A stretch of 64,000 nt of DNA from an uncultured Acidobacteriaceae bacterium (lineage in GTDB: Bacteria; Acidobacteriota; Terriglobia; Terriglobales; Acidobacteriaceae), in contig CALFMO010000028.1 of NCBI GenBank assembly GCA_937879855.1, forward strand, positions 1-64,000, read 5' to 3'. The notes beneath the pieces were generated by a model that worked only from the letters and a program-made list of their open reading frames with translations, made no database searches and was not told the DNA's origin. Within the stretch, counting starts at the first letter, position 1, and each line of letters starts with the position of its first letter. Position numbers and translations under genes: made by a program. Positions 1-8,427 of this stretch are shown piece after piece.

Positions 1-94
1 ACCCCAGAATTCCCTTGACTCCGACCGGCCTTCTCATGGAAGGCGATTGCACTCATCGTGGGGTTTTAAGCTAACCGCGATGTTTCGCCAATCA

Positions 95-385
95 TCAGAT
101 TAGGCCGCGTCGGCGCAGCGCAAGGCGGAGCAACGGCCAAGTCAGTAGCCCGATGACGCAGTAGAAAACTATGTTTGCCAAGATGACCACCGCATAGGAC
201 AGTATGATGATAAAAGCACTGCGTTGCCCCTCAAGTCCCATGAGCAGGATTGAACGCGGCCAGAGGATCAGTTCAATCTCACCAAAAGCCGAGCCTAGAA
301 GTTTCCAACGCAGAATGAGGGCTACGGGGACGAGCAGCCCTATCGAACCCCACCCGAACATCCACTTCCAAAGAGTCAGTTTCAT
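95..385 (-). CDS. Small hypothetical membrane protein
   Basis: The product is about 96 residues if translation starts at the ATG at 385, directly before MKLTLWKW. A longer in-frame start at 505 would add a polar, unconvincing N-terminus. It has one hydrophobic segment near the start (GSIGLLVPVALIL) and a long one near the end (IIILSYAVVILANIVFYCVIG), followed by an Arg-rich C-terminus, so two or three inner-membrane helices are likely. I do not recognise a family. It lies about 130 bases downstream of another minus-strand gene (518-1156) and may be co-transcribed with it. The call rests on hydrophobicity and frame length only. Confidence 0.5.
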   Translation of the reverse strand: MKLTLWKWMFGWGSIGLLVPVALILRWKLLGSAFGEIELILWPRSILLMGLEGQRSAFIIILSYAVVILANIVFYCVIGLLTWPLLRLALRRRGLI

Positions 386-517
386 ACGCTCGGATATTAC
401 GTCAACCGGCTCCGACGGCAAGATAACTGACGTAAGCAGACCATTGCGCTCAGAATCCCTCAGCGGGGGGCATGATGAGTGAAATGGGGATTTAACGCTA
501 AACACGCAATTGAACCT

Positions 518-1156
518 CTAATTGTGCATCTTCGTCAGACCATCGCAAATTGCTGGAAGCCGATAAATCGATAGCGTGTTGTGAAAGGTTATCGCGACAA
601 GGTCACCGGAGGGTGAGATCGTTGCAAACCTTGCCCGGGTCCCCTCCATCGGGAAACTGCGACGCCATTCAAAACATGATTTCCCATTCGCAGTATCAAT
701 TACCCATATTGACTCGCCGTTGGCGTCTTCAGGCCCGGACATTCCCAAAGTCGAGATGGTATGCAGAATCTCGAGCAGGTGTTGGATTCTAGGCACCTTC
801 CTTTCACTGAACTCGAACAGCTTGCGCCTTCCATCGGCAGATGAAGTTCCACCCCATCGAAGACCCGGTGTTTGAGTAATGCGTTTGAATGATCCGTTCT
901 CCCATTGGACGCTGTACTGGGCATATTGCGGACCTTCAGCTTTCGCTTGGAATGTCTGCACCATGATGGAGTTCTCTGATGAGAACGCCACTCTCACCAA
1001 CTCAAGTTGTCCCGAGCCTTCGGGTGGCCACTGGGACACGTCGATTGTTGCGATAGGTTGAACCGAGGGCGCTGGGGTTTGTGCAAAAGCAGATCGGGCG
1101 CAGCTAAGTAGGACAATAAACCCTAAGATCGCGAAAGAATGAGACTTGTATTCCAT
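518..1156 (-). CDS. Secreted hypothetical protein, propeller-blade-like C-terminus
   Basis: This 212-residue product starts with a clear Sec signal peptide (about residues 1-25, hydrophobic FAILGFIVLLS core ending in SAFA before QTPAP). The mature part contains beta-rich segments, and its last 40 residues (ISPSGDLVAITFHNTLSIYR) read like one WD40 or beta-propeller blade. It is too short for a full propeller. Gly/Ser/Trp-rich stretches in the middle fit an exported globular protein. No enzyme motif is visible. It is the upstream gene of a minus-strand pair with the small membrane protein at 95-385. The family is not recognised. Confidence 0.6.
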   Translation of the reverse strand: MEYKSHSFAILGFIVLLSCARSAFAQTPAPSVQPIATIDVSQWPPEGSGQLELVRVAFSSENSIMVQTFQAKAEGPQYAQYSVQWENGSFKRITQTPGLRWGGTSSADGRRKLFEFSERKVPRIQHLLEILHTISTLGMSGPEDANGESIWVIDTANGKSCFEWRRSFPMEGTRARFATISPSGDLVAITFHNTLSIYRLPAICDGLTKMHN

Positions 1157-1235
1157 GCGCCTAGCTTAAGCGGGATCTGCGGTGAACGCTAGGTGATTGC
1201 GATACTCATGTTGGTAACTGTCGTAATCAGGCGAT

Positions 1236-1254
1236 AGCGCAAGCTTGCGCTTTT
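1236..1254. repeat. Short palindromic hairpin with T-run
   Basis: AGCGCA-AGCT-TGCGCT is a 6-bp stem with a 4-base loop followed by TTTT on the plus strand. It looks like a small terminator, but no plus-strand gene ends just upstream, so its role is unclear. It sits in the 240-base divergent region between the genes ending at 1156 and starting at 1397. Confidence 0.35.
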
Positions 1255-1396
1255 ACTTCGCCTTTTTACGCCTTAATGAGCGCCATGGCGATGTTACAAC
1301 AGTTACCCCCGAGGTGGTTGCATTTGTAGACCGCTAGCCGGGGGGACTGCAATCATTACGTAAAAGCCAAGACGAGCGAAAATCCGGGTGGTTTTG

Positions 1397-2764
1397 ATGG
1401 CGCAAACCGAGAATTCAAAAGGCGGCACGGCACGTTGGGGGCTCATTATAGGAGGCGCTATGATCATCGGCGGAGTCCTCACGGGCAACCTGTCGACGTA
1501 TTTGCTTCCCCCCAAGCCAGTGGCGCGGGAGCACATCCCGGCGATACCCGAGAAATGGCAATTTACAGCAACCGGAGCCGTCACCGGCGCCCTCGCGCTC
1601 GGGGATGACGGAAGTCTCTATGCTGCCAGCGAGGACGGATTTGTTTACGCGGTGGATTCCTCCGGCAGTTTGCAATGGAAATTTAATGCTGGTCCTATCC
1701 TGGCGGGGCCGGCCATCGGCGCCGATGGGACGATTTACGTTACCAATAAGGACGAAGGCACTTATGCCATCAATCGCATCGGCATGCAGCAATGGGCGAT
1801 GGAGAGCAGTTCACACTTTGCCCTTCCCATAGGCGTAGGATCAGCCCTGGATCAAGATCATCTCTATACGCCCTGGAATGGCCATATTCGCGCCCTTCCG
1901 TTGAACAGTAGGGCAATTGATTGGACCGCAGGTGGCGTTGAGACAAATGGCTCAGTGACAATTCTTCCTAATGGTCTCATCGTTTATCCCGGGGCAGGGA
2001 GAATGGACGCGGTGGATTCCACCGGAAGAATCGTATGGCAGTATCCAGCTATGAATCCTCCCCTATCCGCAGACCTGTTCATTAGCAACGACGGGCAAGC
2101 TCCATTAGGCAACTTTTGGCTGGACTCAGGCATAGCGGTGGGAGCCGACGGGACACTCTATGCCTGTGCGGTTGACGAGCCGGGTAACGAGCGACGGACT
2201 AATTCGCGGCTGGTTGCATTGACATCGGATGGACGGTACAAGTGGGAATTCCATGCGGGGACGCTTTCCGTTAATCGGGCCACCCCGGTGATTGCCACAG
2301 ATGGAACAGTCTACTTCGGCAGCGGGAACGCCATGCTCTACGCGTTGAGTTCCGATGGAAAGAAGAAATGGGCCGTAAACACCGGTGCGGATATTCTGGC
2401 CATGATGCTTGCCGAAGATGGCACGGTATACGTTCTGAACAGCAGCGCACTGGTCGCTGTATCTCCAGATGGCAAATTGCTCACGAGAAACCCCATCGCT
2501 CAGTTGGTGGAGCCCCCGCGCGCACAAGTGATCGCCATATCCACGGAAGAACGTAAAGTGCTAACGAAACTTCCCGCTGATACAAGCGTTTCGCCGTCAC
2601 CAACGCTGGCTGCGGACGGAACCGTCTACGTTGGTTCCCATGGAGGAAAGATTGTGGCGTTCGCTGGAACGCATGGGGGATTGATGAATAGTCCTTGGCC
2701 GAAGTTTCAGAGCGATCTCGCGAACAGCGGCCGTTCGCCCGCTTTGCACGCCGAATGGCGTTGA
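1397..2764 (+). CDS. Membrane-anchored PQQ-like beta-propeller protein
   Basis: The start is taken at the ATG at 1397; a GTG three codons earlier is possible. The 455-residue product has one N-terminal membrane helix (about residues 13-35, GLIIGGAMIIGGVLTG) that tethers it to the inner membrane with a periplasmic body. That body is a repeated-blade propeller. Motifs of the form DGT(I/V)Y(V/F) followed about 12 residues later by W-(K/A/E)-F or WAVNTG recur at least six times, the signature of PQQ-like/BamB-type propellers. Residues needed to bind PQQ or a catalytic cytochrome are not evident, so a structural or sugar-binding role is as likely as a dehydrogenase. It appears monocistronic. Confidence 0.75.
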   Translation: MAQTENSKGGTARWGLIIGGAMIIGGVLTGNLSTYLLPPKPVAREHIPAIPEKWQFTATGAVTGALALGDDGSLYAASEDGFVYAVDSSGSLQWKFNAGPILAGPAIGADGTIYVTNKDEGTYAINRIGMQQWAMESSSHFALPIGVGSALDQDHLYTPWNGHIRALPLNSRAIDWTAGGVETNGSVTILPNGLIVYPGAGRMDAVDSTGRIVWQYPAMNPPLSADLFISNDGQAPLGNFWLDSGIAVGADGTLYACAVDEPGNERRTNSRLVALTSDGRYKWEFHAGTLSVNRATPVIATDGTVYFGSGNAMLYALSSDGKKKWAVNTGADILAMMLAEDGTVYVLNSSALVAVSPDGKLLTRNPIAQLVEPPRAQVIAISTEERKVLTKLPADTSVSPSPTLAADGTVYVGSHGGKIVAFAGTHGGLMNSPWPKFQSDLANSGRSPALHAEWR

Positions 2765-2923
2765 CGTCATTGCTATTTGCCAATTGCTCTCGCTCTGGTA
2801 AATGACTGTCGGTAATATGCGATGACACGCAAACGTCGGTCACGGTCAGTGAGTTCTATCAGAAAGCGCCACCGTTATCGTTGATTGACGAAGACAGGCG
2901 GTTATATTCATCTTCTGGTCCCG

Positions 2924-3403
2924 CTAAAAGGCTTTGCCTGAATCCAGCAGGATCGTGACTGGTCCTTCATTCACCAGTTCCACCTGCATCATTTCCTGGA
3001 AACGGCCGGTTTCGCAGCGCAGGCCTGCGGCGCGAATACGCTCGACAAAGAACTCATAGAGTTGGCGCGCTCGTTCTGGCGGAGCGGCCGCGTCGAACGA
3101 TGGTCGCTTGCCGCGGCGCACATCTCCGTACAGGGTAAATTGCGAGACCGCAAGCACACTGCCGCAGACATCGACGACGGTGCGGTTCATCTTTCCTTCT
3201 GCATCTTCGAAGATGCGGAGGCCGGCGATCTTTTCCGCAAGGTAAGCAGCATCGGCCTCGGTATCGTCGCGTCCTACGCCGAGGAGAACCAGCAATCCCG
3301 AGCCGATCTCGCCGCTGCTCCAATCGTTGCCGATCGAATCCTTGTTGGTCCGATGCTTGATCGTCACCTTGGCGCGGCTGACGCGCTGCACGACGGCACG
3401 CAT
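2924..3403 (-). CDS. dtd: D-aminoacyl-tRNA deacylase (Dtd)
   Basis: Dtd hydrolyses D-aminoacyl-tRNA (and Gly-tRNA-Ala) to free tRNA in the cytoplasm, which keeps D-amino acids out of protein. The 159-residue product begins MRAVVQRVSRAKVT and carries both family signatures: SQFTLYGD at about 87-94 and the Gly-cisPro region NEGPVT at about 145-150. Length is close to the usual 145-150. The extra residues form a loop at about 17-30 (NRTNKDSIGNDWSSG-like) that lengthens the first hairpin. It follows the NTF2-like gene at 3411-3860 by seven bases, so the two are probably one transcript. Confidence 0.95.
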   Translation of the reverse strand: MRAVVQRVSRAKVTIKHRTNKDSIGNDWSSGEIGSGLLVLLGVGRDDTEADAAYLAEKIAGLRIFEDAEGKMNRTVVDVCGSVLAVSQFTLYGDVRRGKRPSFDAAAPPERARQLYEFFVERIRAAGLRCETGRFQEMMQVELVNEGPVTILLDSGKAF

Positions 3404-3410
3404 GGGGTCC

Positions 3411-3860
3411 TCACTGAGACAGGGCCGAGATCAGCGACTCCTGCCCGGCCACGCATTGCCACCTTTGGTCGCGATAGACGTAGATATCGGTGAAACGGAC
3501 TTTGAGAACAACTTTGCTTCCCGGTTCCAACGCCGTCGCCACTCCGCGGATGTAGCCAAAATCGCCGTACACGCGCGCGTGCAAATCCGAGAGTTCGTGG
3601 TGAACCGAGTTGTGGTTCGTCACTTTCGCCAGAGTGGCGGCGCGATCGGTCAACTTGCCGTCGGTCCCTGCATCCTCAAATTCGTCGGCCAGTATGCATT
3701 GAAATACCTCGGCATTGTGCTGCTCCAGGGCGCGGGCCCAGGTGCGCTCGATCTGGATCAAAGCATTTTCATCCTTCGATTGATCGGTGGCGCACGGCGC
3801 GGCATACATCAGAGGAGAAAGGATCAGCACCATCAAAAAATATCGCACGGGAGGCTCCAT
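3411..3860 (-). CDS. Secreted NTF2-like (DUF4440-type) protein
   Basis: The start is placed at the ATG at 3860, where a signal peptide begins (MEPPVRYFLMVLILSPLMYA). The longer frame to 3935 adds a polar leader without signal character. The mature part has the cone-shaped NTF2/SnoaL pattern: an N-terminal helix (ALIQIERTWARALEQHNAE), a conserved (L)xDEFxDxGxDGKxxDRA segment, and a C-terminal strand with YVYRDQRWQCVAGQESLI. Such proteins are usually periplasmic and of unknown ligand. Two similar secreted NTF2-like genes occur in this window (25484-25939, 49259-49735). It lies immediately upstream of dtd on the same strand. Confidence 0.7.
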   Translation of the reverse strand: MEPPVRYFLMVLILSPLMYAAPCATDQSKDENALIQIERTWARALEQHNAEVFQCILADEFEDAGTDGKLTDRAATLAKVTNHNSVHHELSDLHARVYGDFGYIRGVATALEPGSKVVLKVRFTDIYVYRDQRWQCVAGQESLISALSQ

Positions 3861-4148
3861 TTGTTGATTGCCAACCGCCCTCATCATAACCCTATCCGCG
3901 TTTGACCCCGGTAATGGCCAGCCTTTAGGATTCAAGTGTGCAATCTCAAGTCAACCGAGGCTGTGCCAGAGCTGGCAGGGCCCTTCCTTTACACTAATTC
4001 GCCGGGACAATTACACTACACACTCGCCTTTATTCGTATCGCAGTGCGTAAGACATGCCAGATTTTGGAGGGCTGAGCCCGAAGCCAGCAGAAAAGAACC
4101 TGCGATTGCGCAACGCAAGAATCGAAATCAAATCTAATCGAAGCAAGC

Positions 4149-4154
4149 GAGGAG
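4149..4154 (+). promoter_or_regulatory. Shine-Dalgarno site of acpP
   Basis: GAGGAG lies four bases before the ATG at 4159. This is one of the strongest ribosome binding sites in the window and fits a very highly expressed protein. Confidence 0.7.
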
Positions 4155-4158
4155 AAAC

Positions 4159-4404
4159 ATGGCAGCCGTAGACGAGAAGGTAAAACAGATTATCGTGGAG
4201 CAGTTGGGAGTGGATGAAGGCGAAGTCACCTCCAGCGCGTCGTTCGTGGACGACTTGGGCGCCGACTCGCTCGATACCGTGGAACTGGTCATGGCTTTCG
4301 AAGAAGCCTTCGACATCGAGATTCCCGACGAGGATGCGGAGAAGATTCGCACCGTGCAGGACGCGGTGGATTACATCTCCAAGCACGCGAAAGCGGGGAA
4401 ATAG
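4159..4404 (+). CDS. acpP: Acyl carrier protein
   Basis: AcpP carries growing acyl chains on a 4'-phosphopantetheine arm during type II fatty-acid synthesis in the cytoplasm. The 81-residue acidic product has the canonical attachment motif GADSLD with the modified serine at residue 37, and helix II (VELVMAFEEAFDIEIPDEDA) that docks partner enzymes. Its length is typical. The stop codon at 4402-4404 is followed without any spacer by the TTG start of fabF, so the two genes are translationally linked, as expected for carrier protein and condensing enzyme. Confidence 0.98.
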   Translation: MAAVDEKVKQIIVEQLGVDEGEVTSSASFVDDLGADSLDTVELVMAFEEAFDIEIPDEDAEKIRTVQDAVDYISKHAKAGK

Positions 4405-5643
4405 TTGGGACGCAGGGTCGTAGTTACTGGCCTGGGTTTGATCTGCGGCGTGGGCAATTCCACCGACGAAGTGTGGAAGGCCCTGCTAGCGGGCAAGAGC
4501 GGTGTGGCGCGCATTACCGGTTTCGACACCACCGGCTTTGCCTGCCAGATCGCTGCAGAGGTCAAGAACTTCGATCCTTTGAACTTTATCGAGAAGAAAG
4601 AAGTCAAGAAGATGGCGCGCTTCATTCATGTGGCCGTCGCCGCCGCCGACGAAGCGCTGAAGATGTCGGGACTGAAGATCACTCCTGAAAACGATGAGCG
4701 CGTCGGCGTTCATATCGGCTCGGGGATCGGAGGGTTCGACATTATCGAACGCGAACACTCCGCGCTTTTGGAAGGCGGGCCGCGCAAGATTTCTCCCTTC
4801 TTCATTCCCGCGGCGATTATCAATCTTGCAGCCGGCCAGGTTTCGATGCGGTTCGGGGCCAAAGGGCCAAATGAGGCGACGGCTACCGCTTGCACGACCA
4901 GCGCACATTCTGTTGGTGATTCATACCGGATCATCCAGCACAACGATGCGGATGTGATGATTGCGGGAGGGTCGGAAGCCGCAATCACTCCGATGGGAGT
5001 TGGCGGATTCGCCGCCATGCGCGCGCTCTCAACGCGCAATGATGATCCCGAAAAGGCCAGCCGTCCCTGGGATCGCGATCGCGACGGTTTCGTGATTGGG
5101 GAAGGCGCGGGCATTTTGATCATGGAAGAACTGGAATTCGCGCGCAAGCGCGGTGCGCCCATTCTCGCGGAAATTGTGGGATACGGGATGAGCGGCGATG
5201 CCTACCACATGACGCAGCCGGCGCCCGAGCACGAAGGCGGTTTCCGAGTCATGCGCAACGCGGTACGCGACGCGGGCGTGACTCCCGATGTGGTGGGATA
5301 CGTCAATGCCCACGGCACTTCGACGCCGATCGGCGACACGCTCGAGGCACACGCTATCCGCAACTTTTTCGGCGATCGCAAAATTGCGGTGAGTTCTACG
5401 AAGTCGATGACCGGGCACTTGCTGGGCGGCGCAGGCGGATTGGAAGCCGGCATCACGGTGCTGGCATTGCGGGACCAGATTCTGCCTCCCACCATCAACC
5501 TAGAGAATCCCGATCCCGATACGGCGGGCATGGATCTGGTGCCCAACCGGGCGCGCAAGGCTGAACTGGAATACGCCATGTCGAACTCGTTCGGCTTTGG
5601 CGGGACGAATGGCGCGCTGCTTTTTCGGCGCTGGAACGAATAA
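4405..5643 (+). CDS. fabF: Beta-ketoacyl-ACP synthase II (FabF)
   Basis: FabF condenses malonyl-ACP with acyl-ACP to extend fatty acids. The 412-residue product has the thiolase-fold catalytic triad: Cys163 in TACTTSAH, His303 in NAHGTSTP and His338 in STKSMTGH, with Lys333 in the same motif and a C-terminal SNSFGFGGTNG loop. The start is TTG at 4405, read as Met, because it is the only initiator giving the expected RRVVVTGLG N-terminus. A GGGG-containing stretch inside the end of acpP (about 4393-4399) can serve as the ribosome binding site. It abuts acpP directly, so coupling is likely. Confidence 0.97.
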   Translation: MGRRVVVTGLGLICGVGNSTDEVWKALLAGKSGVARITGFDTTGFACQIAAEVKNFDPLNFIEKKEVKKMARFIHVAVAAADEALKMSGLKITPENDERVGVHIGSGIGGFDIIEREHSALLEGGPRKISPFFIPAAIINLAAGQVSMRFGAKGPNEATATACTTSAHSVGDSYRIIQHNDADVMIAGGSEAAITPMGVGGFAAMRALSTRNDDPEKASRPWDRDRDGFVIGEGAGILIMEELEFARKRGAPILAEIVGYGMSGDAYHMTQPAPEHEGGFRVMRNAVRDAGVTPDVVGYVNAHGTSTPIGDTLEAHAIRNFFGDRKIAVSSTKSMTGHLLGGAGGLEAGITVLALRDQILPPTINLENPDPDTAGMDLVPNRARKAELEYAMSNSFGFGGTNGALLFRRWNE

Positions 5644-5849
5644 GGTTTCTGATCGGGAATTTTTTGCTCGGTTTGCAGATCACCCCAAACTCTTCATTCC
5701 GCAAGCGTTCTACTACGTAATGTCCTGTCTCACGCATCCTCGAAAAAAGTAACGACACTTTGGTACTTCGACCGTTGGTCCTTTGTGTCTTTTCAACCCT
5801 GGCGAACGCCTCCACAATGGGTTTCGAAAGTGGAGTCTTTCCCTCGATC

Positions 5850-6560
5850 ATGGATAAAGCTTTCGCCACAACTCTCTCTCTCGCCCCACTCCGAATCAGC
5901 CGGAAAGCCGCAGCCCGCACCGCTCTCGTGGGATTGGACCCGGCATCCATCGCTTTGTTGGCGGAGTGCTTCCGGCAATTCAATATTGATACCGTCATAA
6001 TGACTTCCAACGCGGCCGAGCGCCTTCATAAGGAAAAGTTCGAAGCTTGCGTGCTTGGCCTCGGCGAGGGCGCCGACGCGGTGATGGAAGCGGCCCGCTC
6101 CTCCCCGTCCAATAGCCGATGCATCATTTATGGGATAGGCGGCAATGCCCAGGAAGCCATGCGTTATTCCAAGTACGGCATCAACGCAATATTTAACGAA
6201 CCTCTGGAGCGGCCTGCGGCCCTGAAACTGGTGCGCGCCACGCGCATGCTGGTGCTGCATGAATTCCGCCGCTACGTGCGCATTCCAGTAATGACCGAGG
6301 TCACCGTCGTCGGGGATGGCCGGCGGATCGTGGCGTCCAGCATTGAAATGAGTAGCGGTGGAATGTCGCTGAAGAGCTCAGAAGATTTTTCGATTGGCAC
6401 CAATGTTGAGATTTCGTTTTCGCTGATGACTCTACCGCGCGTCAATGTTCGCGCATTTGTGAGCTGGCAGAAACCGAAGTCGTTCGGCGTGCGCTTCGAT
6501 GCGAACGACGAACGGCGCCAGAAAGTGAAAGTCTGGATCGATTCTTACCTCGAGAACTGA
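5850..6560 (+). CDS. PilZ-domain protein with degenerate receiver-like N-terminus
   Basis: The ATG at 5850 (MDKAFATTL) is preferred over an in-frame TTG at 5760. The 236-residue product has two parts. Residues about 25-135 follow the alternating alpha/beta layout of a response-regulator receiver (TALVGLDPASIALLAECF ... CVLGLGEGADA ... GINAIFNEPLERP). The phospho-acceptor Asp position is occupied by Gly (VLGLG) and the conserved Lys-Pro is absent. Residues about 140-235 are a PilZ domain with the c-di-GMP signature RRYVRIP plus EMSSGGMSL, the (D/N)xSxxG equivalent. It probably senses c-di-GMP, but its output is unknown. It appears monocistronic. Confidence 0.75.
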   Translation: MDKAFATTLSLAPLRISRKAAARTALVGLDPASIALLAECFRQFNIDTVIMTSNAAERLHKEKFEACVLGLGEGADAVMEAARSSPSNSRCIIYGIGGNAQEAMRYSKYGINAIFNEPLERPAALKLVRATRMLVLHEFRRYVRIPVMTEVTVVGDGRRIVASSIEMSSGGMSLKSSEDFSIGTNVEISFSLMTLPRVNVRAFVSWQKPKSFGVRFDANDERRQKVKVWIDSYLEN

Positions 6561-6587
6561 GCAGTAGCTCAGAAAGCAAAAGCAATG

Positions 6588-6666
6588 AACCGCTGAGAAC
6601 GCAGAGATCGCCGAGCAATTCTTCTCAGCTGCTATTTCTCGGCGTCCTTTGCGATCTCTGCGGTTA
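6588..6666. repeat. Imperfect inverted repeat, CGCAGAGATCGC type
   Basis: Arms at about 6588-6616 and 6638-6666 are near-complementary over 29 bases (both contain CGCAGAGATCGC on one strand), with a 21-base loop. It lies between the PilZ gene and the acyltransferase. Similar CGCTGAGAA/CGCAGAG wording recurs near 52675-52710 inside folC. Confidence 0.6.
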
Positions 6667-6719
6667 AGAGCTTTCTAGGTTAATCCCAATGGCGAACGCC
6701 GTCCCATTAAAATAGGCTT

Positions 6720-7475
6720 GTGCCTGAAGCCAGCAATCGCAGCGCGGCGTTGCCCGCGCTTCCTTCCATTGACGCTCGCCGCTTTACGCTTCGCCAGCGC
6801 ATCGCGTTGCGCATCATCATCTGGCTAGGATATGGGATCATTCGGCTGATCGGCCCCACACTGCGCGTCGCGGTCTCCTATGAAGAAGGCGCGCAGAAGA
6901 CGTTGGACGAGCGCCCGCTCATCGCGTCGTTCTGGCATTCGTGCATGATCCCCGCTACTTATATTTTTCGCGACATGGGCATCCGGGTGATGAGCAGTGA
7001 CAGTTACGACGGACAGTACATGGGCCGGATCATCCACAAGTTCGGCTTTCTCGCGGTGAAGGGATCGAGCAGCCGCAACGCCGTGCGGGCCTTGCTCGGC
7101 CTGCGGCGCGCGCTCGAAGAGGGCTGGACGGTCGCGTTTACCTTGGATGGACCTCGCGGCCCGCGCCACAAAGTAAAGCCCGGTCCGGTCGCGCTGGCAC
7201 GATCATCGGGCGTGGCGATGACCATATTCCACGCGGCCGTGGATCGCGCCTGGGTGCTGAATACGTGGGACCGCTTGATGATTCCGGCTCCCTTCTCGCG
7301 GGTGCTGGTACGCGTCGGCAAACTGATTCCCGTTCCTGAGGATGCCACGGATGAAGATTTGGACCGTTATACGAACGAACTGCAAGCAGCGCTCGACCGA
7401 GTTTGCGAATTCGCCGAGGACAACGTGAAAAAGGCCGGGACGAGCGAGTTTCCTTACCACAAACGTGGGAGCTAA
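6720..7475 (+). CDS. DUF374 lysophospholipid/lipid A acyltransferase-family protein
   Basis: This is a 251-residue membrane-associated acyltransferase of the DUF374 type, related to PlsC and found near lipopolysaccharide genes in Gram-negatives. It starts at GTG 6720. Visible features are an amphipathic or hydrophobic N-terminus (ALRIIIWLGYGIIRLIGPTLR), the block LIASFWHSCMIP with the catalytic-type His, a conserved SSDSYDGQYMGRI segment, and DGPRGPRHKVKPGP, the second acyltransferase block. It likely acylates a glycolipid or phospholipid at the inner membrane. The exact substrate cannot be read from sequence. No lipopolysaccharide genes flank it here. Confidence 0.85.
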   Translation: MPEASNRSAALPALPSIDARRFTLRQRIALRIIIWLGYGIIRLIGPTLRVAVSYEEGAQKTLDERPLIASFWHSCMIPATYIFRDMGIRVMSSDSYDGQYMGRIIHKFGFLAVKGSSSRNAVRALLGLRRALEEGWTVAFTLDGPRGPRHKVKPGPVALARSSGVAMTIFHAAVDRAWVLNTWDRLMIPAPFSRVLVRVGKLIPVPEDATDEDLDRYTNELQAALDRVCEFAEDNVKKAGTSEFPYHKRGS

Positions 7476-7498
7476 GAATCGCGGATTGATGATTGCAG

Positions 7499-7630
7499 AA
7501 GTGAGAAGTCAGAAGTCAGAAGTAAACTTTAGATACCACCGGGCATTGAAGAAAGATCTGGAATCAAAATCTGAAACCTGCAATCTGACTTTTGACTTTT
7601 GACTTTTGACTTTTGGCTTCTGACTTCTGC
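7499..7630. repeat. Word-repeat hairpin (AGAAGTC / GACTTTT)
   Basis: The left part repeats AGAAGTC about three times and the right part repeats TGACTTT about four times before ending in TTCTGACTTCTG. The two sides can pair. It fills the space between the convergent genes ending at 7475 and 7638 and could act as a bidirectional terminator or simply be slippage-generated DNA. Confidence 0.6.
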
Positions 7631-7637
7631 GGTTCCC

Positions 7638-8249
7638 CTATTCCAGCGCTGAGCCCAACAGCTGGTACCGGTATTTCTTGCCGTCCCAAAAGACGACCGA
7701 AGAGGTGTCTTCGCCCTCGCCGGTTTCTTCCATGTAGATTCCAAGGATGGTTTTCTTCTTCAGGGCAAGCCTCTTCACCGTAAGACTCTTAAAGGGCAGA
7801 TTGATCAGCAGGAACTTGGCCTTCGGTGTCTCGGCGCGCCAGGCGTCTTTCTCCGCGCCGTGAATGATGAGGAGACTAATGCCGCGGCGCTCGGGTGCAT
7901 CGGAAGCAAACGTGGAAGTAACCTTGATGTCACTGTAGCCGAGAAACGTGTCGTAAGGATCAGCGACCACGAAGCTGTACTCATCTTTGTCAGCCATCGG
8001 ATTCTTGCACCTGGCGGCCACCACCAGGTCGTCGATGCCATCGTCATCAAGGTCGGCGACGAATTGCGGCGGTCCCGCCAGCAGCGAACAGTTATCGCCA
8101 AATTGCTTGTGGATAAGTTCATCCGTCACTGCCGGCGACGGAGACTTGGCGTGCGCCGGCGGCGGTGGCGGCTGCTTCTTTTGATCGGCAGCGGCGATCG
8201 TCAACAATAGCGCAACAGCGGGGAGCAGGAACAATTTACGGGACGACAT
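7638..8249 (-). CDS. Secreted hypothetical protein with an FG-GAP-like repeat
   Basis: The 203-residue product has a signal peptide (MSSRKLFLLPAVALLLTIAA, cleavage near AAADQ), then a Pro-rich linker (KKQPPPPPAHAKSPSP). The globular part contains DLDDDGIDDLVVAA at about residues 68-81, the Asp-rich calcium-binding type loop of FG-GAP/VCBS repeats. Only one clear repeat is visible, so it is not a full integrin-like propeller. It probably acts in the periplasm or outer envelope. Function is unknown. It converges on the acyltransferase and is divergent from nothing obvious. Confidence 0.6.
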   Translation of the reverse strand: MSSRKLFLLPAVALLLTIAAADQKKQPPPPPAHAKSPSPAVTDELIHKQFGDNCSLLAGPPQFVADLDDDGIDDLVVAARCKNPMADKDEYSFVVADPYDTFLGYSDIKVTSTFASDAPERRGISLLIIHGAEKDAWRAETPKAKFLLINLPFKSLTVKRLALKKKTILGIYMEETGEGEDTSSVVFWDGKKYRYQLLGSALE

Positions 8250-8393
8250 GGGTTTACTCTAGTCTGGTTTTGCGCGCCAGGGTAGAGACAGAGTAGTGAC
8301 GGACGTAACAGCAACTACAAAATCCGCGGCACCGATATCCCGCAAACGGGCTTTGGCTTTTCCGCTCGAACCGTCGGGCTTCGCCCCCGGGCT

Positions 8394-8423
8394 GGACAGC
8401 CGAGGCGGCTGTCGCTACGTGAT
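8394..8423. repeat. REP-like palindromic element, copy 1
   Basis: The core ACAGCCGAGGCGGCTGT is a palindrome (ACAGCCG-AGG-CGGCTGT) followed by CGCTACGTGAT. The same module occurs at 26123-26152 (inside rnhA) and as an inverted pair at 62139-62232. Here it lies just past the 3' end of thiL (stop at 8428). Confidence 0.75.
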
Positions 8424-8427
8424 TCTG

